From Mucor racemosus (Eukaryota; Mucoromycota; Mucoromycetes; Mucorales; Mucoraceae): a DNA stretch of 64,000 bases. A program made the translations under genes and the position numbers. Of the stretch, positions 35,326 to 48,495 are shown in pieces; positions within the stretch are counted from its first letter, which is position 1; each line of letters starts with the position of its first letter. The stretch spans positions 1,178,001-1,242,000 of the forward strand of contig JAPEHQ010000009.1 of the NCBI GenBank assembly GCA_027405735.1, written 5' to 3'. The notes beneath the pieces are model-generated. The model had not been told where the DNA came from. It made no database searches and was given only the letters and a program-made list of their open reading frames with translations.

Positions 35326-36186
35326 CTAAGCTAATAAACTAATCTAATAAACTAATCTAATAAACTAATCTAATAAACTAATCTAATAGACACCAGAGAA
35401 GACCAGACTTGAATCACCAGCTACTCGTGTAAAAGATATTAATACTTGATTTCACTATAAAAATACAATTGGACTTACATGATAGCTATCATTGAACCAG
35501 GAATTGATGTTAGAGTGAGATGAGGAAAAAGAGAAACGAAACAAAGGGAAAAAAGTCTCTTTTTTTATATCTTTTTTTGTGTAATCAATCAATATCTTTT
35601 TCCTTTTCATTTCAAGGAGTAAGGCGTAAAGTTGTCTCAATTGATCTTTTACGAGATGCATGCATCTGTAGCCATTGTAACTAGCACCATTAGATTTGTC
35701 GTAAAATTTGCTACAAAATTAGATGCAACACAATTGTAGTATTGAATGTCAGTTTCCTGTAAATCAACGAAATGTGCTCTAACGTTCGTTGATAAAAAGT
35801 AGTTTTTGTTTACTTTCCATTGAAATATCCTGCACTTGATAAAGATGAATATCTTTGATTTGTTTTCGGATTTATAAAAAATAAAAGAGAAAATATCATT
35901 ACTATCATGCAAAAAGTGCCCGAATGTAAACAATACGCGTAAATCGCAAATCATTTTGTTGCAAAAGCACAGCAATTCAATTGAAAAAAAAAGATAAGAA
36001 ATCGATTCAATATATATCTCATGTATTCATTTTCAACTGTCAAACCGACAAGTAACACGGACAACTAGCATATACTTTGTTCTTACTACTACTACTGCTA
36101 TTTTAAGGGGTTGTGGGGAGCAAAGATGATGTGACACAAACAAACAAGCCAAAGTAAGTTTTTTGGTGCACATGATTATATGAAAC
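35326..36186 (-). repeat. Duplicated segment, copy 1 (inverted partner at 63127-64000)
   Basis: About 861 bp nearly identical to the reverse complement of 63127-64000; only scattered single-base and short-indel differences were noticed. The outer edge is sharp at GAAAC (36182-36186). The inner end has a 13-bp unit (AATAAACTAATCT-like) repeated four times (about 35331-35385), also four times in the partner. On the minus strand two frames overlap at about 35650 (108 and 68 codons), consistent with one older coding sequence broken by a frameshift. Class is unknown; it might be the end of a larger transposon. Confidence 0.75.
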
Positions 36187-38150
36187 ACCTCTTGCTGCTA
36201 ATGGAAAGAAATTGCTACATTTAATTCAGATATCAAGACATGTTTACATCTTTGGTTTAACTGCTGAATTCTCAATCCGAGGTTGAAAAAAGCGCCACTA
36301 CTTGAATGTCTGTAATTTACTTTAATACTACAGAATTTATCGTAATAGTTAAAAAAAAAACTCTCATCAAGGACAACCACAAGAAGTTTGAAGTGGTTTT
36401 CCCATTCCATGGTTTTATTTCGTATACTTTGCGACCTCTTGACTAGCTTATGTTCCAAATACTGAATTATGCTGCCAAAAACTCATATTTTACTTGAATT
36501 ATTGTTAAAATCAGGTTTAACATATAACAAAAAACTGGTTGTATTCATTTTCAAAGAATTGTTTCGTACAATGAATAAGATTTAATTAAAAAATATAAGC
36601 ATTAAATGTTTTGTTGGCATGTAAAGTATACAACTATATTTTTTTTTCTGAAAAAAAAGGGTGAGAATTGTAAATTATTATGAGAAAGTTAAATGGCCTT
36701 GCAATATGATGAGCTTTTTTTTTCCTATATATATCAAGAAAAGTATTCCTAAACATGCATCCTTGGAAAATCCATCAATTCTTTACAGTTACTCAAGCTT
36801 ATCGTTCTTTAGTAGCATATAAAAATCCAAGACAGCTATATTTTTGCAATAAAAAATTCGAATCGAATTCATCTTGTACTATATGATTTGCAAAAAAAAA
36901 AATTACAAATAAATATATATTCATTATTATTTATGATGAACTTCATTAAATATCCAATAGTTTGTTAATGTGATGATGATATCCATTCATAAATTGACAA
37001 AAAGAAGAACATTTAGAATTAAAATTCTTCAACAAAAAAAGCTAGCTTGATCCATTCCTCAATCTCCCGTAGTTTTGGAAGTGTTCCGATAACAAACCAA
37101 TAAAGTAAAGTCCAGAGAACCAGAAGCTAAATCTTGAGTACTATAATAATAGTACCAAGTATTGTATTTCCCTATTTGCATTTTGAATCTAAACACCTAG
37201 ACTATATAATTCTATTAATCATACACACTTCATGATTTACGATGATATTCCTCTTTTTAATCTCCATGAAATTATCAACTAACAGCTGAGTAGAATATCA
37301 AGAGCGATGTGCTCTTCGGGATGTCGCCGGAGCCTCATTTATATTTAGCGAAACTATTCACATTTTGTAAAAAAAGACTACATTTGAACATATATTACTA
37401 ATAAAATACACATTTAACAACGTTTGAAGTAGCGTTTTTTTTTTCTCTCTCAAAAGCAAACAATTCTCTTTATTTCTTTATAGAAAGTACTATTATTTAT
37501 TACAAATATCATTGTGAAACCATCACATAAATAATTGAGCGGCGGCTCAATGAACTAAATACAGATTCTATGAATTATTTTGTATGGTCATGCGCTATTG
37601 ACTTTCTGTGATCAAACTTAAAAAGGTAACTCAGTAACGATACTATTATGAATATTGCGGGCGTGCGTGCGAGAGTACGTGTGAGAAAACTTAATCTAGC
37701 GTCATGTATAAAAATGGTAATTGTCATGTCCGGTAACCTTTATGATTTTAACACCCAGGAACAAGGCGAGAATTATATGTCAAACCTGGTTGCATGCATA
37801 GAAAATCCAAATACCGATTTTGTAGTTGTATAGAAATGTTTGTTGTGTTATTTTGCTTTTTTTTTTTTTTTTGTATTTTCTATATACAGTATTTAGAACG
37901 AATTTCCATCAAATGATGATCGAGCATCTATGGATTGCGTTATTTCATAAGCAGAGACAGAACAAAAAAATGGAATGGAAAGAAAAAAAAAAAATAGTTT
38001 CAATTAACAATATACACATTCCGCCATATTGAAAAATTTTGGTTTAAATAAGGGTCCATTTTCTGAACCATGTCTAAAATATTTTCGGTTCTATTTACAT
38101 ACCATATACATATTATCAAACAGCGTTTCCTAAAAAAAAAAGAAAAAAAA
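36187..38150. other. Intergenic gap upstream of the first transporter, no gene seen
   Basis: 2 kb of AT-rich sequence with several A and T runs. Frames at 36198-36458 and 37648-38032 lack family features. The last 300 bp presumably contain the transporter promoter and leader. Confidence 0.45.
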
Positions 38151-39532
38151 ATGGCTTCAATAAACGAAAAACCAGATGAATTGGTTACCATGGAGAATAA
38201 AAGTGTCAGCGTAACATCAAATGGTACACTCACATCAAAGAGAAATTTACAAATGTTCGTCAATTAACCCTGATTTCTTTTTTAGATTTTGATTCTGAAC
38301 TTGCAGACGAGAAAAATTTTGGACAAATTGACAGATCAAAAGGCGGATCCGGGTTTGCAGCTTACTGTAATGTCGTCTGTGTTGTTGCAGGTACTGGTAT
38401 CCTCGGTTTACCGGTAGCCTTGAAACAAGGTGGCTGGATCGGTTTATTGATCTTGTTCTTGGCCTGGGCCATGTCAATTTATACATCCAATTTATTAGTT
38501 AAATGTTTATACGCAGGCGGTGGTGATAAAGAAAGACTCACCACATATAAAGATGTTGCTACTGCTTCTTTTGGTGCCGTTGGTGGTTGGGTTACCTTCT
38601 TCTTTAACGCTTGGATTTTGTTGGGTGGCCCTGTTCTGTACTTGGTTCTTTCAGGTCAAAATTTAAACCAACTTTGTAAGGGCACAGTCGCCGAAATTGG
38701 TGATACTGCATGGATTATTATCTCTTGTGTCATTGTTGCTATTCCATTTATCCTTGTAAAAACTATGAAAGATGTTGCCTGGATCAGTGCTTTAGGTCTT
38801 GTCGCTATTATTGTTACTGTACTTGTTGTACTGATCATGTCTGCTATGGATAAGCCTAACCAAGTGAATGTTCAACATGATGTCGTTATTTGGGATATGT
38901 TTCCAATTGCCTTGAGTACTATCGCTTTTAGTTTTGGTGGTAATGTCGTTTATCCTCATATTGAATCTTCCATGAAAAAGCCTCAAGATTGGACCAAGGT
39001 TGCTGCTGGTGGTCTGTCTACTTGTGCTATTCTCTACATGATTGTTGCTGTTTGCGGCTACTTTGTTTATGGTTCTACTGTTGCTAACCCTGTGTATAAT
39101 TCATTGCCCGATAATGCTGGTAGAATTGTCGCCATTGTAGTTATTACTATCAATGTTTTGACATCTGCACCGATTTACACAATGTCTTTTTCCATGGATA
39201 TTGAAGAAATATGCAATATCAGTGTTGAGCGCTTTGGTAAAGTCAAAGAATTTTTTATCCGTGCTACTCTTCGTATTGTTATTATGGTTGTCATCTGTGT
39301 TATTGCATGCAAAGTGCCTCATTTCGGTACATTGATGAGTTTAATTGGTGCCTTTGGTAACTGTACATTGATTTTCATCTTTCCAGTTGCATTTTACCTC
39401 AAACTTACTGGTATTCGTAATAAACCCATTTGGGAACTTGCGTGGTGTGTTCTTGTTGTCCTTCTTGGACTTGTTGGCTTAATTTTCGGTACTATGGAAG
39501 CCATAAAGCAATTGATCCAAGATTTCAGTTAA
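38151..39532 (+). CDS. AAAP-family amino acid transporter, paralogue 1
   Basis: Exons 38151-38223 and 38286-39532 (62-nt intron) give 439 residues. The start ATG follows an A-rich leader. A short acidic N-terminus of about 65 residues is followed by 10-11 hydrophobic segments. The first reads AAYCNVVCVVAGTGILGLP and ALKQGGWIGLLILFLAW, the Aa_trans (PF01490) signature with its unwound GTGILGLP. Others include WVTFFFNAWILLGGPVLYLV, FPIALSTIAFSFGGNVVYPH and FGTLMSLIGAFGNCTLIFIFP. These are proton-coupled or vacuolar amino-acid carriers (AVT/LHT/SLC36-like); substrate and membrane are not predictable here. It is one of three paralogues in this 7-kb stretch that share an intron in the same codon phase near residue 25. 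Its loop after the second TM has one extra residue (AGGGDKERL, against ANDKGRL and ANGKARL). Confidence 0.88.
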
Positions 39533-40151
39533 TATTTAGATTTAGATTTTGTATCTGTACATATATACCACGTTATTTATTACTAAAAACCTTACAATTT
39601 AATTGATAATAATAAAAATACTAATACCGAGTTTTTATTCACTTGTTCGATGAGAATTTACTCTTTTTTTTTACTGGGGAATTTTACCCATAGAAAATAT
39701 CTTGGTATTCTTAGTTTCGATTCTTCATTTTCTTTCAGATTTTTTGTTTCACCATAGATTCGATAAAAGATTGCATTAAGATTCAAATATGCCTTTTTAA
39801 GTGAGTTTGATCACATGGTGAATTTTCACTTAAGTGAATGATCCTATTTAACAGTGTGGTTTGAATGTGCTACAACCCACATCTCATCATGAAAAAAGCA
39901 TATGGAAACAGCAGATTTTACTATCAACTCCGCGCATGAGAAATTGATATTTTTGATGCCTTTTTACCATATAGTTCATTAGGCAATTACAGCGTCAATT
40001 AAAATAACTAAAAATTTTCTGACACTTCTTCAAAAGAAAATATCGTTGCCATAGAAAAATGAAAACTGATCTGATTATGAATTGTATAAAAAGACAGGCA
40101 CTTTTATAAATTTCCTTTTTTTTTTTTCATTTTAATTGTATAAACAAATAA
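39533..40151 (+). promoter_or_regulatory. Intergenic region between tandem transporter genes
   Basis: About 620 bp. It holds the 3' end of paralogue 1 (AATAATAAAAATAC near 39607) and the promoter of paralogue 2, with a TATAAAAAG box near 40084 and a T-rich tract at 40118-40130 just ahead of the start codon. No other gene fits. Confidence 0.45.
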
Positions 40152-41518
40152 ATGTCATTAAAAGAACAACCGACTGTTGAATGTAAAGAGTCAACTAAAT
40201 CAAATAACTCAATCACGAGTACAGGTACCACACCAAAAAATGTAGAAAATCATACAGAAAACAATATTAATTTCTTTTAGATTTTGAATATGAAAGCAAT
40301 CATTCGTTCATTGACATTGATAGATCAAATGGTGCCTCTTCTCTTATGGCTTATTTTAATGTTGTCTGTGTTGTTGCCGGTACCGGTATCTTGGGTCTTC
40401 CCATGGCGTTGAAACAAGGAGGCTGGATTGGCTTGTTTATTTTGTTTCTATCTTGGACAATGTCTACGTATACTGCTTCTCTTTTGATCCGCTGCTTATA
40501 TGCTAATGACAAGGGTCGTCTTTCCACATATAAAGAAATTGCTACTACTGCATTTGGCAGCATTGGTGGTTGGATAACATTCTTCTTTAATACATGGATT
40601 TTACTCGGTGTACCTGTACTTTACATGGTATTGGGCGGAACAAATCTCAATCAACTTTGCGTAGGTACATCTGCTGAAATTGGACATGTTCCTTGGACCA
40701 TTATCAGTGCTGTAGCTGTTGCGATTCCTTTTGTTCTTGTTAAAACCATGAAAGAAGTTGCATGGTTGAGTGCATTCAGTACAATCACCATTTTTGTTGT
40801 TGTTATCATCGTTTTAGTGATGTGCGCAATTGATAAACCTAATCAAATCGATATTCATCATGATGCTGTTATCTGGGATATGTTTCCTATTGCTTTGAGT
40901 ACAATCTCTTTCAGTTTCGGTGGTAATGTTGTTTATCCTCATGTTGAAGCTGCCATGAAGAAGCCTAAAGATTGGAACAAGGTTGTTGCTGCTGGTCTCG
41001 GTACATGTGTTATCCTTTATTACGTTATTGCTATTTGTGGCTATTTGGTTTACGGGGATCAAGTTGAGAATCCCGTTTATAATTCTATTCCTGATGGTGT
41101 TCCCAAGATCATTGTCATTGTAGTTATTACATTAAATGTATTAGCAACTGCTCCTTTGTTAATGACATCTTTTTCGTTGGATGTTGAAGAAATGCTCAAT
41201 ATTACAGTAGAACGTCATGGTAAAATCAAGGAATTTCTCTTGCGTTCTATTCTTCGTTTAGTTACTACTGTTGTTATTGCTGTAGTGGCTTGTGTTGTTC
41301 CTCATTTCAGCGCATTAATGTCATTGATTGGTGCTTTTGCTAATTGTACACTTATTTTCCTTTTCCCTGTTATTTTATATCTTAAATTAACTGGAATTCG
41401 CAATAAGCGTTGGATTGAACTTGCCTGGTGCTTTCTCGTTTGCCTTATGGGTATCGTTGGTCTTGTTTTTGGTACAATAGAGGCCGTTAAAGAATTAATT
41501 GCTGCATTTGGCTCTTGA
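40152..41518 (+). CDS. AAAP-family amino acid transporter, paralogue 2
   Basis: Exons 40152-40224 and 40281-41518 (56-nt intron, GT-AG, phase 1) give 436 residues. It is the closest tandem neighbour of paralogue 1 and shares its layout: short N-terminal tail, MAYFNVVCVVAGTGILGLP, ALKQGGWIGLFILFLSW, WITFFFNTWILLGVPVLYMV, FPIALSTISFSFGGNVVYPH and HFSALMSLIGAFANCTLIF. First-exon length (73 bp) is the same as in paralogue 1, which argues for tandem duplication. Between the TM blocks the sequences differ in many conservative positions, so the duplication is not recent. Function: transmembrane amino-acid transport, substrate unknown. A TATAAAAAG box lies about 65 bp upstream of the start. Confidence 0.88.
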
Positions 41519-43495
41519 ATTTTATATTATATTTATTCATGTAAATACCCGTATCCATTAATAAAAAAAGGATGTTTCTTTTTCATAGTTTAATCATGCA
41601 ACGAAGTATAGTTTGTACATACTAGGACATTGTATTTTTTTTTTTGAGTTTTTGAGTTTTTGAGCTTTTTATTTAATGATTCAATTGTAAACACCTCTTT
41701 GTACAACAATAAATAAAAAAGTGTGCCAAAATTATCATAGTTCTAGCTTTTAAAAGTTTAGTTGCATACAAGATTTAAAGCAAGAATATAAATTTTAGGT
41801 TCAACTAATATTCTTTTTGGTCAAGATTATAAAGTATTATCTCAAGTAAAATCATTCTGTGAATGCAGCTTATCTAGTTCAAATATTTTTTTAGGTATAG
41901 GTTTAACTATTTTGCGATCATTCTGTAACAGGAAATGGCGGAGCGTGCAAATTATAAATCTCAGAACCAAAATGTAGAATCAAAGATTTGTTTCATATCT
42001 AAGGTGCTTCAAATCCTTTGAATACAAGAGATCTGATATTAGCATTTTGAAATTGTTGCATTTCTTTAATGGTATAATTTTGCAAATATAACTCATGTCT
42101 AAATGGGTATCATACTGAAAATGCTTAGAAAATAATAGTCCGGGAGTTCCGACCAAAAAAAAAATTGTCCGGAAGCTCCGACCAAGAAGAAAAGTGTGTG
42201 CTTACTTCAAAAAGGTGATACCCGCTTAATTCAAACTCCTTATCGGGATTTACGTGCGACAAATAAAACTCATTCAAAAAAAAAAAAAAAAAAAGTAATA
42301 CATCACAGCTTCAAGTACACGAAATAAGCTATACAGGTATAATGGACCAACTACAATCGCATCTCTAATCAGTGGTTTAACTATGGAATACACCGGAAGC
42401 CTGCGGAAAGCTTAGCTAAGGATCAAGTAATCAATATTATAGAGGACATCATTATGAATACTTCTAGTATATTCATAATATATTCAATTAATACTTGATG
42501 CTTACTCAAACTTATTTTACGTAGTTATTCTATTAGTTTAAATCGCCATATTGCTCTTTCATTGAATCAATGCAATCTACTTCACACTTTTCAGTTGAAT
42601 AGATAGACTTCAAAAATGTGTGACCAACTAGTCTATGAACCATTTCTGACCAACTTTTCTTGACTCTTGGATCATGCAGAGATATGCGACAATACGCATT
42701 ATCGAGTTTTCTTTTGGCCCATAATTTTTTCGTCTTATTTGCTTCTAGTATCCCAGTTTTTTTTTTCGCTTCATAAGCGGTATAATCTCTATTAAAAAAA
42801 GATGCTCCTCAGTTTGATTAATTCTTGTCATATCACTACGGGAAAAATAATGATAAAATATGATAAAATGTGATAAATAATGCAAGTAAGCCATGTTAGC
42901 ATTAATTAATGTAAGTAAATGTAATTAATTAATATCATTTGCTTACAATATTATGATTTTCCTAGTTAAATAATGCTAAAAATCACAAATAACATTATTT
43001 CCATGATATCATGTAAATACATTTACCCCCTCCCCCATAAGGTTGAATTGTTTTTCGATAGAAGATAAAGCGCAGAAAGAAGAGTACAAATGTAAATTCT
43101 GCCTTTCCTCATTTTAGATAATCTTCTATCAACGCTGCAATCGGGAGGGTAAATGCGGCCTGTGCCACATTATTTTATCATATAAGCAAATGTTCTACGG
43201 CAAATTGCGAAACAAAGAGTAATTTCTTATTGCTCAATTATTGTTTAACATTTTGTAAATAAAACTATAACTTTGGTGATTCTTTTGTACTAAAAAGAAA
43301 TCCCATATACAATGTACAATTCTATCATTTTGAAGTGTGAAATGAGGAATTAGAAGCAAAATATTGATCAATGTAATTTTTTAAAAATATTTATTGGGTG
43401 TAATTTTACAGTAAAATATATTATAAGCTAGTAAATTTGAAGGTTTTTTATGTGTAATAAAAAAAAGTGGTATATATGTACAGATACAGCTAAAT
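41519..43495. other. Convergent intergenic region, no gene seen
   Basis: 2 kb between paralogues 2 (+) and 3 (-). It has a T run (41634-41644), a duplicated TCCGG-AG-TCCGACCAA block near 42140 and 42170, a poly-A run near 42277, and a CACTACGGG at 42836 followed by repeated GATAAAAT words. The latter suggests old transposon debris, but no matching opposite end was found. A possible hairpin exists around 43059-43132 (GATAGAAGATAA against TTATCTTCTATC-like). Confidence 0.45.
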
Positions 43496-44856
43496 TTAAG
43501 CAAAAGCAGCAATCAATTCCTTGATGGCTTCCATGGTACCAAAAATAAGACCAACAAGGCCAAGGAGAACAACGAGGAAGCACCAGGCAAGCTCGAAGTA
43601 AGACTTATTTCTAACACCAGTCAATTTAAGATAAAAGACAACAGGGAATACAAAAATAAGAACACAATTGGCAAAAGAACCGATGAGAGACATCAATTCA
43701 CCAAAATGAGGCACAACGCATGCAATAACACCGACAACAGCAATAGTAAGAAGACGAACAGTAGCACGAAGCAAGAATTCCTTAACTTTACCGAAACGGT
43801 CAACAGAGATGTTCAACATTTCTTCAACATCTAAGGCGAAAGATGTCAAAAGAATAGGAGCAGCTGTAAGCACATGTAAAGTAATAACAACAATAGCAAC
43901 AATTTGGGCAGCACCAGCTGGAATAGAATTATAAATAGGAGACTTGACAGTATCACCATAGATCAAATAACCAGAGATAGCAGTAATAAAATACATGGCA
44001 GCACAAGTACTGAGACCAGCAGCAACAACCTTGGGCCAATCGCGAGGCTTCTTCATGGAGGCTTCAACATGAGGATAAACAACATTACCACCGAAACTGA
44101 AAGAGATTGTACTCAAAGCAATAGGAAACATATCCCAGATAACAGCATCATGATGAATATCGATTTGATTAGGCTTATCAATAGCAGAACAGATCAAACA
44201 AATAAAGACAACAACAAGAGTAGCGACAGCACCAAGAGCACTCATCCAAGCAACTTCCTTCATAGATTTAACGAGAACAAATGGAATAGCAACGATAGCA
44301 CAAGAGATGATAGTCCAAGGAACAACACCAATTTCACCGGCTGTATTTTCACAGAGTTGATTGAGATTAGTACCAGAAAGAACCATATATAAAACGGGAG
44401 CACCCAAAAGAATCCAAGCATTGAAGAAGAAGGTGACCCAGCCACCAAGCCAACCAAAAGATGCTGTAGCAATTTCCTTGTATGTAGTTAAACGAGCTTT
44501 ACCATTAGCATAAAGACAACGAATCAAGATAATACCAGTGTAGATAGACATGGTCCAAGACAAACAGAGGATGAAAATACCTAACCAACCACCTTGCTTT
44601 AAAGCAAGAGGAAGACCAAGAGTACCTGTACCTGCAACAACGCATACAACATTGAAATAAGCCATTTTGGATGAACCAGCATGTTCTCTGTTGATATCAA
44701 TAAATTGATCTTGGCCATATTCGAGTTCTTTTTCTGTAAGAATGTAATTAGTATATTTATAATTAAAATGAAACATATTCAAATTAATTTACCACTGGCA
44801 ATGTCATTGATAGACTCTTGATATTCGGTCTTCTTTTCGTTAAAGGAAGATGTCAT
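43496..44856 (-). CDS. AAAP-family amino acid transporter, paralogue 3
   Basis: Exons 44856-44793 and 44733-43496 (59-nt intron, phase 1) give 433 residues. The first exon encodes MTSSFNEKKTEYQES; the second carries SSKMAYFNVVCVVAGTGTLG, ALKQGGWLGIFILCLSW, WVTFFFNAWILLGAPVLYMV, FPIALSTISFSFGGNVVYPH and HFGELMSLIGSFANCVLIF. The second exon is exactly as long as that of paralogue 2 (1238 bp) and the intron falls at the equivalent position. Codons are noticeably richer in C-ending triplets (ATC, GCC, TTC) than in its neighbours, which may mean higher expression. It points towards paralogue 2. Substrate and membrane location unknown. Confidence 0.88.
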
Positions 44857-47239
44857 TTATAGATATAAAAGAGAAAAATAAAAGAGAAGATGTGTAATGA
44901 AATGTCAATTTTCGTGGATTTGATGGACCCTTTTTATATGAAATCCTCACTTTCTTGTATTTCTTTGATTGCCTTTTTATGGATTTACCCTATCACCCAA
45001 TAGTAAACGTAATTTCTATATTTAGGCAACAAGATGCTTTCAAAAAGTCATATGCTCAGATGAAAGCTTATCTTTTTTTGTCGCAAATCATTTTCCATTG
45101 GTTGATTGCATCCGTTAAGATTTGTTCGTGTGTACCACTAATGGAAGGTTTCTAAACTTATTTTATTAAATAACTGGTGTACATTAGTTTTAGGGAGAAT
45201 ATGTGAGTTGTTTACAGTTGAAATAATAGTAATTTTTTGATATTACGATTGATTATCTAGATAGCACAGATATAATATCCCTCATTTACTCATCTGACAT
45301 GGATACCATGAAACTAAGATTGAGTTTTCTCACGACAAGAACATAATAATAATAAACATAATATATTTCAGTGCAACTTGAATCATGCCGAATCAATCTT
45401 TTGAGAATGACTCAAAGGTGAAAGCTTGGTTTGATTAGTGCATTTTTAACACGGAGTTATAAACGGTTTTGTAAATTGCACTGCAAAAGTTGCGATCCGC
45501 TCATCTTTCACCTTTTATTATACACGCGCAATAGAAAAAAAGAAAAAAAAAATTACAAATTAATAAGGTGATTATTTTGATTACTTTGACAATCAACCTA
45601 TCCCACGCCTGTATACAATATAAAAAATTCTAAAAATTGTTATCTCTGTTTTGTATAATTTATAAACACAATATTGTGTGAGATGAGATAATGATAAATA
45701 AAAATATACAGGTGCAACTTAATTAATATACCGTTTTCAGTTTATTCGTTACATTTAATTGTGTTTGATTTTATCGTAGCACAGGCATGTACCTAAAAGA
45801 GAATCAAATTTTAACGTCGTGTGAATTCCCATCAACATTGGATACCAGGGAAAAAGAGTTCATAAAAAAAAACATATATGCAGGGCATAAAAAAAACGGG
45901 CCCAATTGCCGTTTACATACACTGCCCAAATGGACATCAAGGACCGAATCAAATATTTTATTGTCTGATCAAAACAATGCAAAATGCAATTAAATGAGCA
46001 GATTATTCCGTAATAGAGATTTATTCCATTACTTTTAAAATAAACGCCTTATAATTGCGTATATACTATACATATATATACATATATATATAAAAAAGTG
46101 ATGCGTCTTCCCACGTTTACTTCATTACCCCCACGGAAACTTCCTTTTGCCACTGTTTCGTAATTTACAGTCTACCCAGAATGAGAAAAAAAGCAGTAAA
46201 TTTAGTGGTAACTTTCTCACCCTCAATTTTTGGTACCATGTAAAATTGTCAAGGAAGCATCATCGAGTCAGTTTCTATAAAAAGATGTATGTAGGCAATA
46301 TTATCCACACGAAAAAAAAAAGAAAAAAAAGAACGCACGTTAATAATTCCTGGAGAATAACTGCGTGGTGTTACGTTTTATAGGGATCAATGTTAAATTA
46401 ATAAAGCTGATACATGTTCAACATAAATCTCAGTGTATAAACCATCATACGACAATATTTGAATGTAGTTGATAATAGTAAATACATTACATAGATTATT
46501 TGCATACATGACTTATTTTAGAACAACTTCCGTATTACATGAACCCTCCTATAGATAAAAGATAATGTATACTTACTTGTTATCTGTGTTTACGAAAAAG
46601 ATGCCAAGTCAATAACTAGATAATGAAACCGCTCAATGGTATAGCCATTACAAAAGCGATATCAAAAGATCGGATCAAAATGATCTTGAAATACATGATT
46701 ATAAATAACCTTTAATCATAAAAAGCAGACAACTCATATCTCATTTCCTTTGGCATATCAAGCATACATTTAAGATACACTCTCGACTTTACAATATCAT
46801 AGCCGGTAATCGAGAATGACCGTGGGAATAGAAAGGGCTTTAGACGTATATTACGCACTGCATAAAAGCTGCCCCGTATACAGTATATTGTTCAATATAT
46901 TATGTATACATAATACTTTACAACATATGTTCACTTATAATAAGTTGCATACATCCAACAGCATGTTTTTAAAACTGAACTGGGCGATAATTTTGTGAGG
47001 TGTATAGATACTCATTACGGTTCTTGACCTTCAAAATCAGAGCGTGGCACCATCTTTACGATTAACGCCAAAAGACAGAGTTTCCGAATATACCAAGTTG
47101 ATAATAGATGCACATAATCTGGTTTTAGTGCGCTTCATGCTCAATTGTGCTTTTGGGGGGGGGCGGTGATAAGGGTTTAACTATATTTTTTTTTAAAACA
47201 AAATGGCCATGATATGATCAATTTATGATTGTCGCATAT
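44857..47239. other. Intergenic gap, no gene seen
   Basis: 2.4 kb. The first 200 bp form the promoter of transporter paralogue 3. Elsewhere there are TA-rich tracts (46060-46095), a G run near 47153-47163, and featureless ORFs at 45787-45993, 46147-46383 and 46816-46998 without splice context or recognisable motifs. Confidence 0.5.
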
Positions 47240-47795
47240 TATCTTTCCAATATTCGAGTTTTCTCGCCCAATATTAAATCGATTTCTTTCAAATTTTCAA
47301 ACAAAACTTACCTTTTCCTCTAAGGGCCTTTAATATCTGTCTAGAAATAGAAGGGCTAATGCCGAAATATAAGTGCACTGGCCTACCATTGACCAAAAAT
47401 TGACCTAAATCGATTGCAAAAATTAAGCACTTGATATTGAGGTATTTATTTTTCATATTCACAAGATCGATCTGCAAAATCGATTTGTTGTTAAATCGAT
47501 AGAAAATGTTCGAAAAAACATATTCGTTTAATAGTTCATGAACTGCAAAGTAAGTAAACCTAGTATATTAAATAGTTTTTATACAGTTTTTAATTTAGCA
47601 TTTATCTAAAAAAAAACTTGAACAAATGTTCCACATTAAATTTTGCGTAAAATGCAATTGAATTTTTGGAGGTTTTTTGAAGGTACACATCACTTTTGGT
47701 AATTATCTTTAAAATATAATTAACTGAAATAATGCACAAAAAACTTATCTATCAATTGAGCTATTGCAAAATTTTCTAGCTAAATTTTAAATAAA
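47240..47795 (-). repeat. Family B dispersed repeat, partial inverted copy
   Basis: Matches the 3' part of 17930-19428 in reverse (TCATGAACTGCAAAGT near 47538, TTTTTTGAAGGTACACATCA near 47671, the TCAATTGAGCTAT block near 47752). It ends where the dynein-associated repeat starts at about 47795, so one element has inserted into or been joined to the other. Confidence 0.6.
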
Positions 47796-48495
47796 AAAAG
47801 TGTTTTTTTTTAACTTTTTTTATGTTTAAACATGTACGGTCTGAAAATTCAGACTTTGTAGCGGACATTTTCGGGGCTTATTTTACCCTTACCACAACAC
47901 TCATGATTTTGATCAAAAAACAGAAAAATCAAATTTTGATACCAAAATCAACGTTTAAATATACTACATTGTGAGAGAAAATTGTAGGTATAGCTAATAC
48001 GCATTTTATAAAACCTTAATATTAAAAGTTAAGTAATGAAACTTAGCATTTTTGGCCCAAAAACGGATTTTTGATTAAAGGATTTTCATGTAATATTTTG
48101 CAATGAAAATGTTTGCTATTTTTTATTGAGCAAATAGAGCGCTGAATTTGGTACATGTTTGTATTTTTGTTTTTATAATCGGTATTATAATTAACTCTAG
48201 ATTTGCAAAATCAAAAAAAAAAAAAAATTAAAAAGTGTCAAAATTGATGATCTGGACAAAAATAATTTTCTAAATTAATATTCCGCTTATAAGCCTTGTG
48301 AGTCTTAAAAATAAGAGATTTTATAATACTTGAGAACTTTTTGAAGAATTTACGATGCTGTACCCACTTGATTTGAGCTTATGACTGTAAATCTTTATAC
48401 ATGTTAATATTGTGTGGTAGTTCATTTGATGATAATATAGTCTTACTTTATAATTATCGCGTTAGATAGAGGTACTTTACATTGAGTTTTGATCT
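47790..48495 (+). repeat. CACTA-family dynein-associated repeat, truncated copy
   Basis: Homologous to 1785-2481 and 49890-50605 on the same strand (GTACGGTCTGAAAATTCAGA near 47835, ATACTACATTGTGAGAGAAA near 47959, TCTGGACAAAAATAATTTTC near 48251). After the donor-complement CTTAC it passes straight to CAGTAGTATCAAA, a piece of the dynein exon from further inside, so most of the exon is deleted. Confidence 0.65.

Noticed and set aside
35331..35385. CRISPR-like tandem array
   Set aside because: Four 13-bp units directly abut without spacers, so it is a minisatellite; no array with spacers exists anywhere in the window.
42836..43195. Possible further CACTA element starting CACTACGGG
   Set aside because: No reverse-complement terminus or subterminal motifs found downstream; the GATAAAAT words are low complexity.
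43904..44392. 162-codon plus-strand ORF
   Set aside because: Antisense shadow of transporter paralogue 3; its Asn/Asp/Thr-rich composition mirrors the transporter codons.
45787..46998. ORFs of 60-78 codons in the gap after the third transporter
   Set aside because: No motifs, no plausible introns linking them, and AT-rich random-looking composition.
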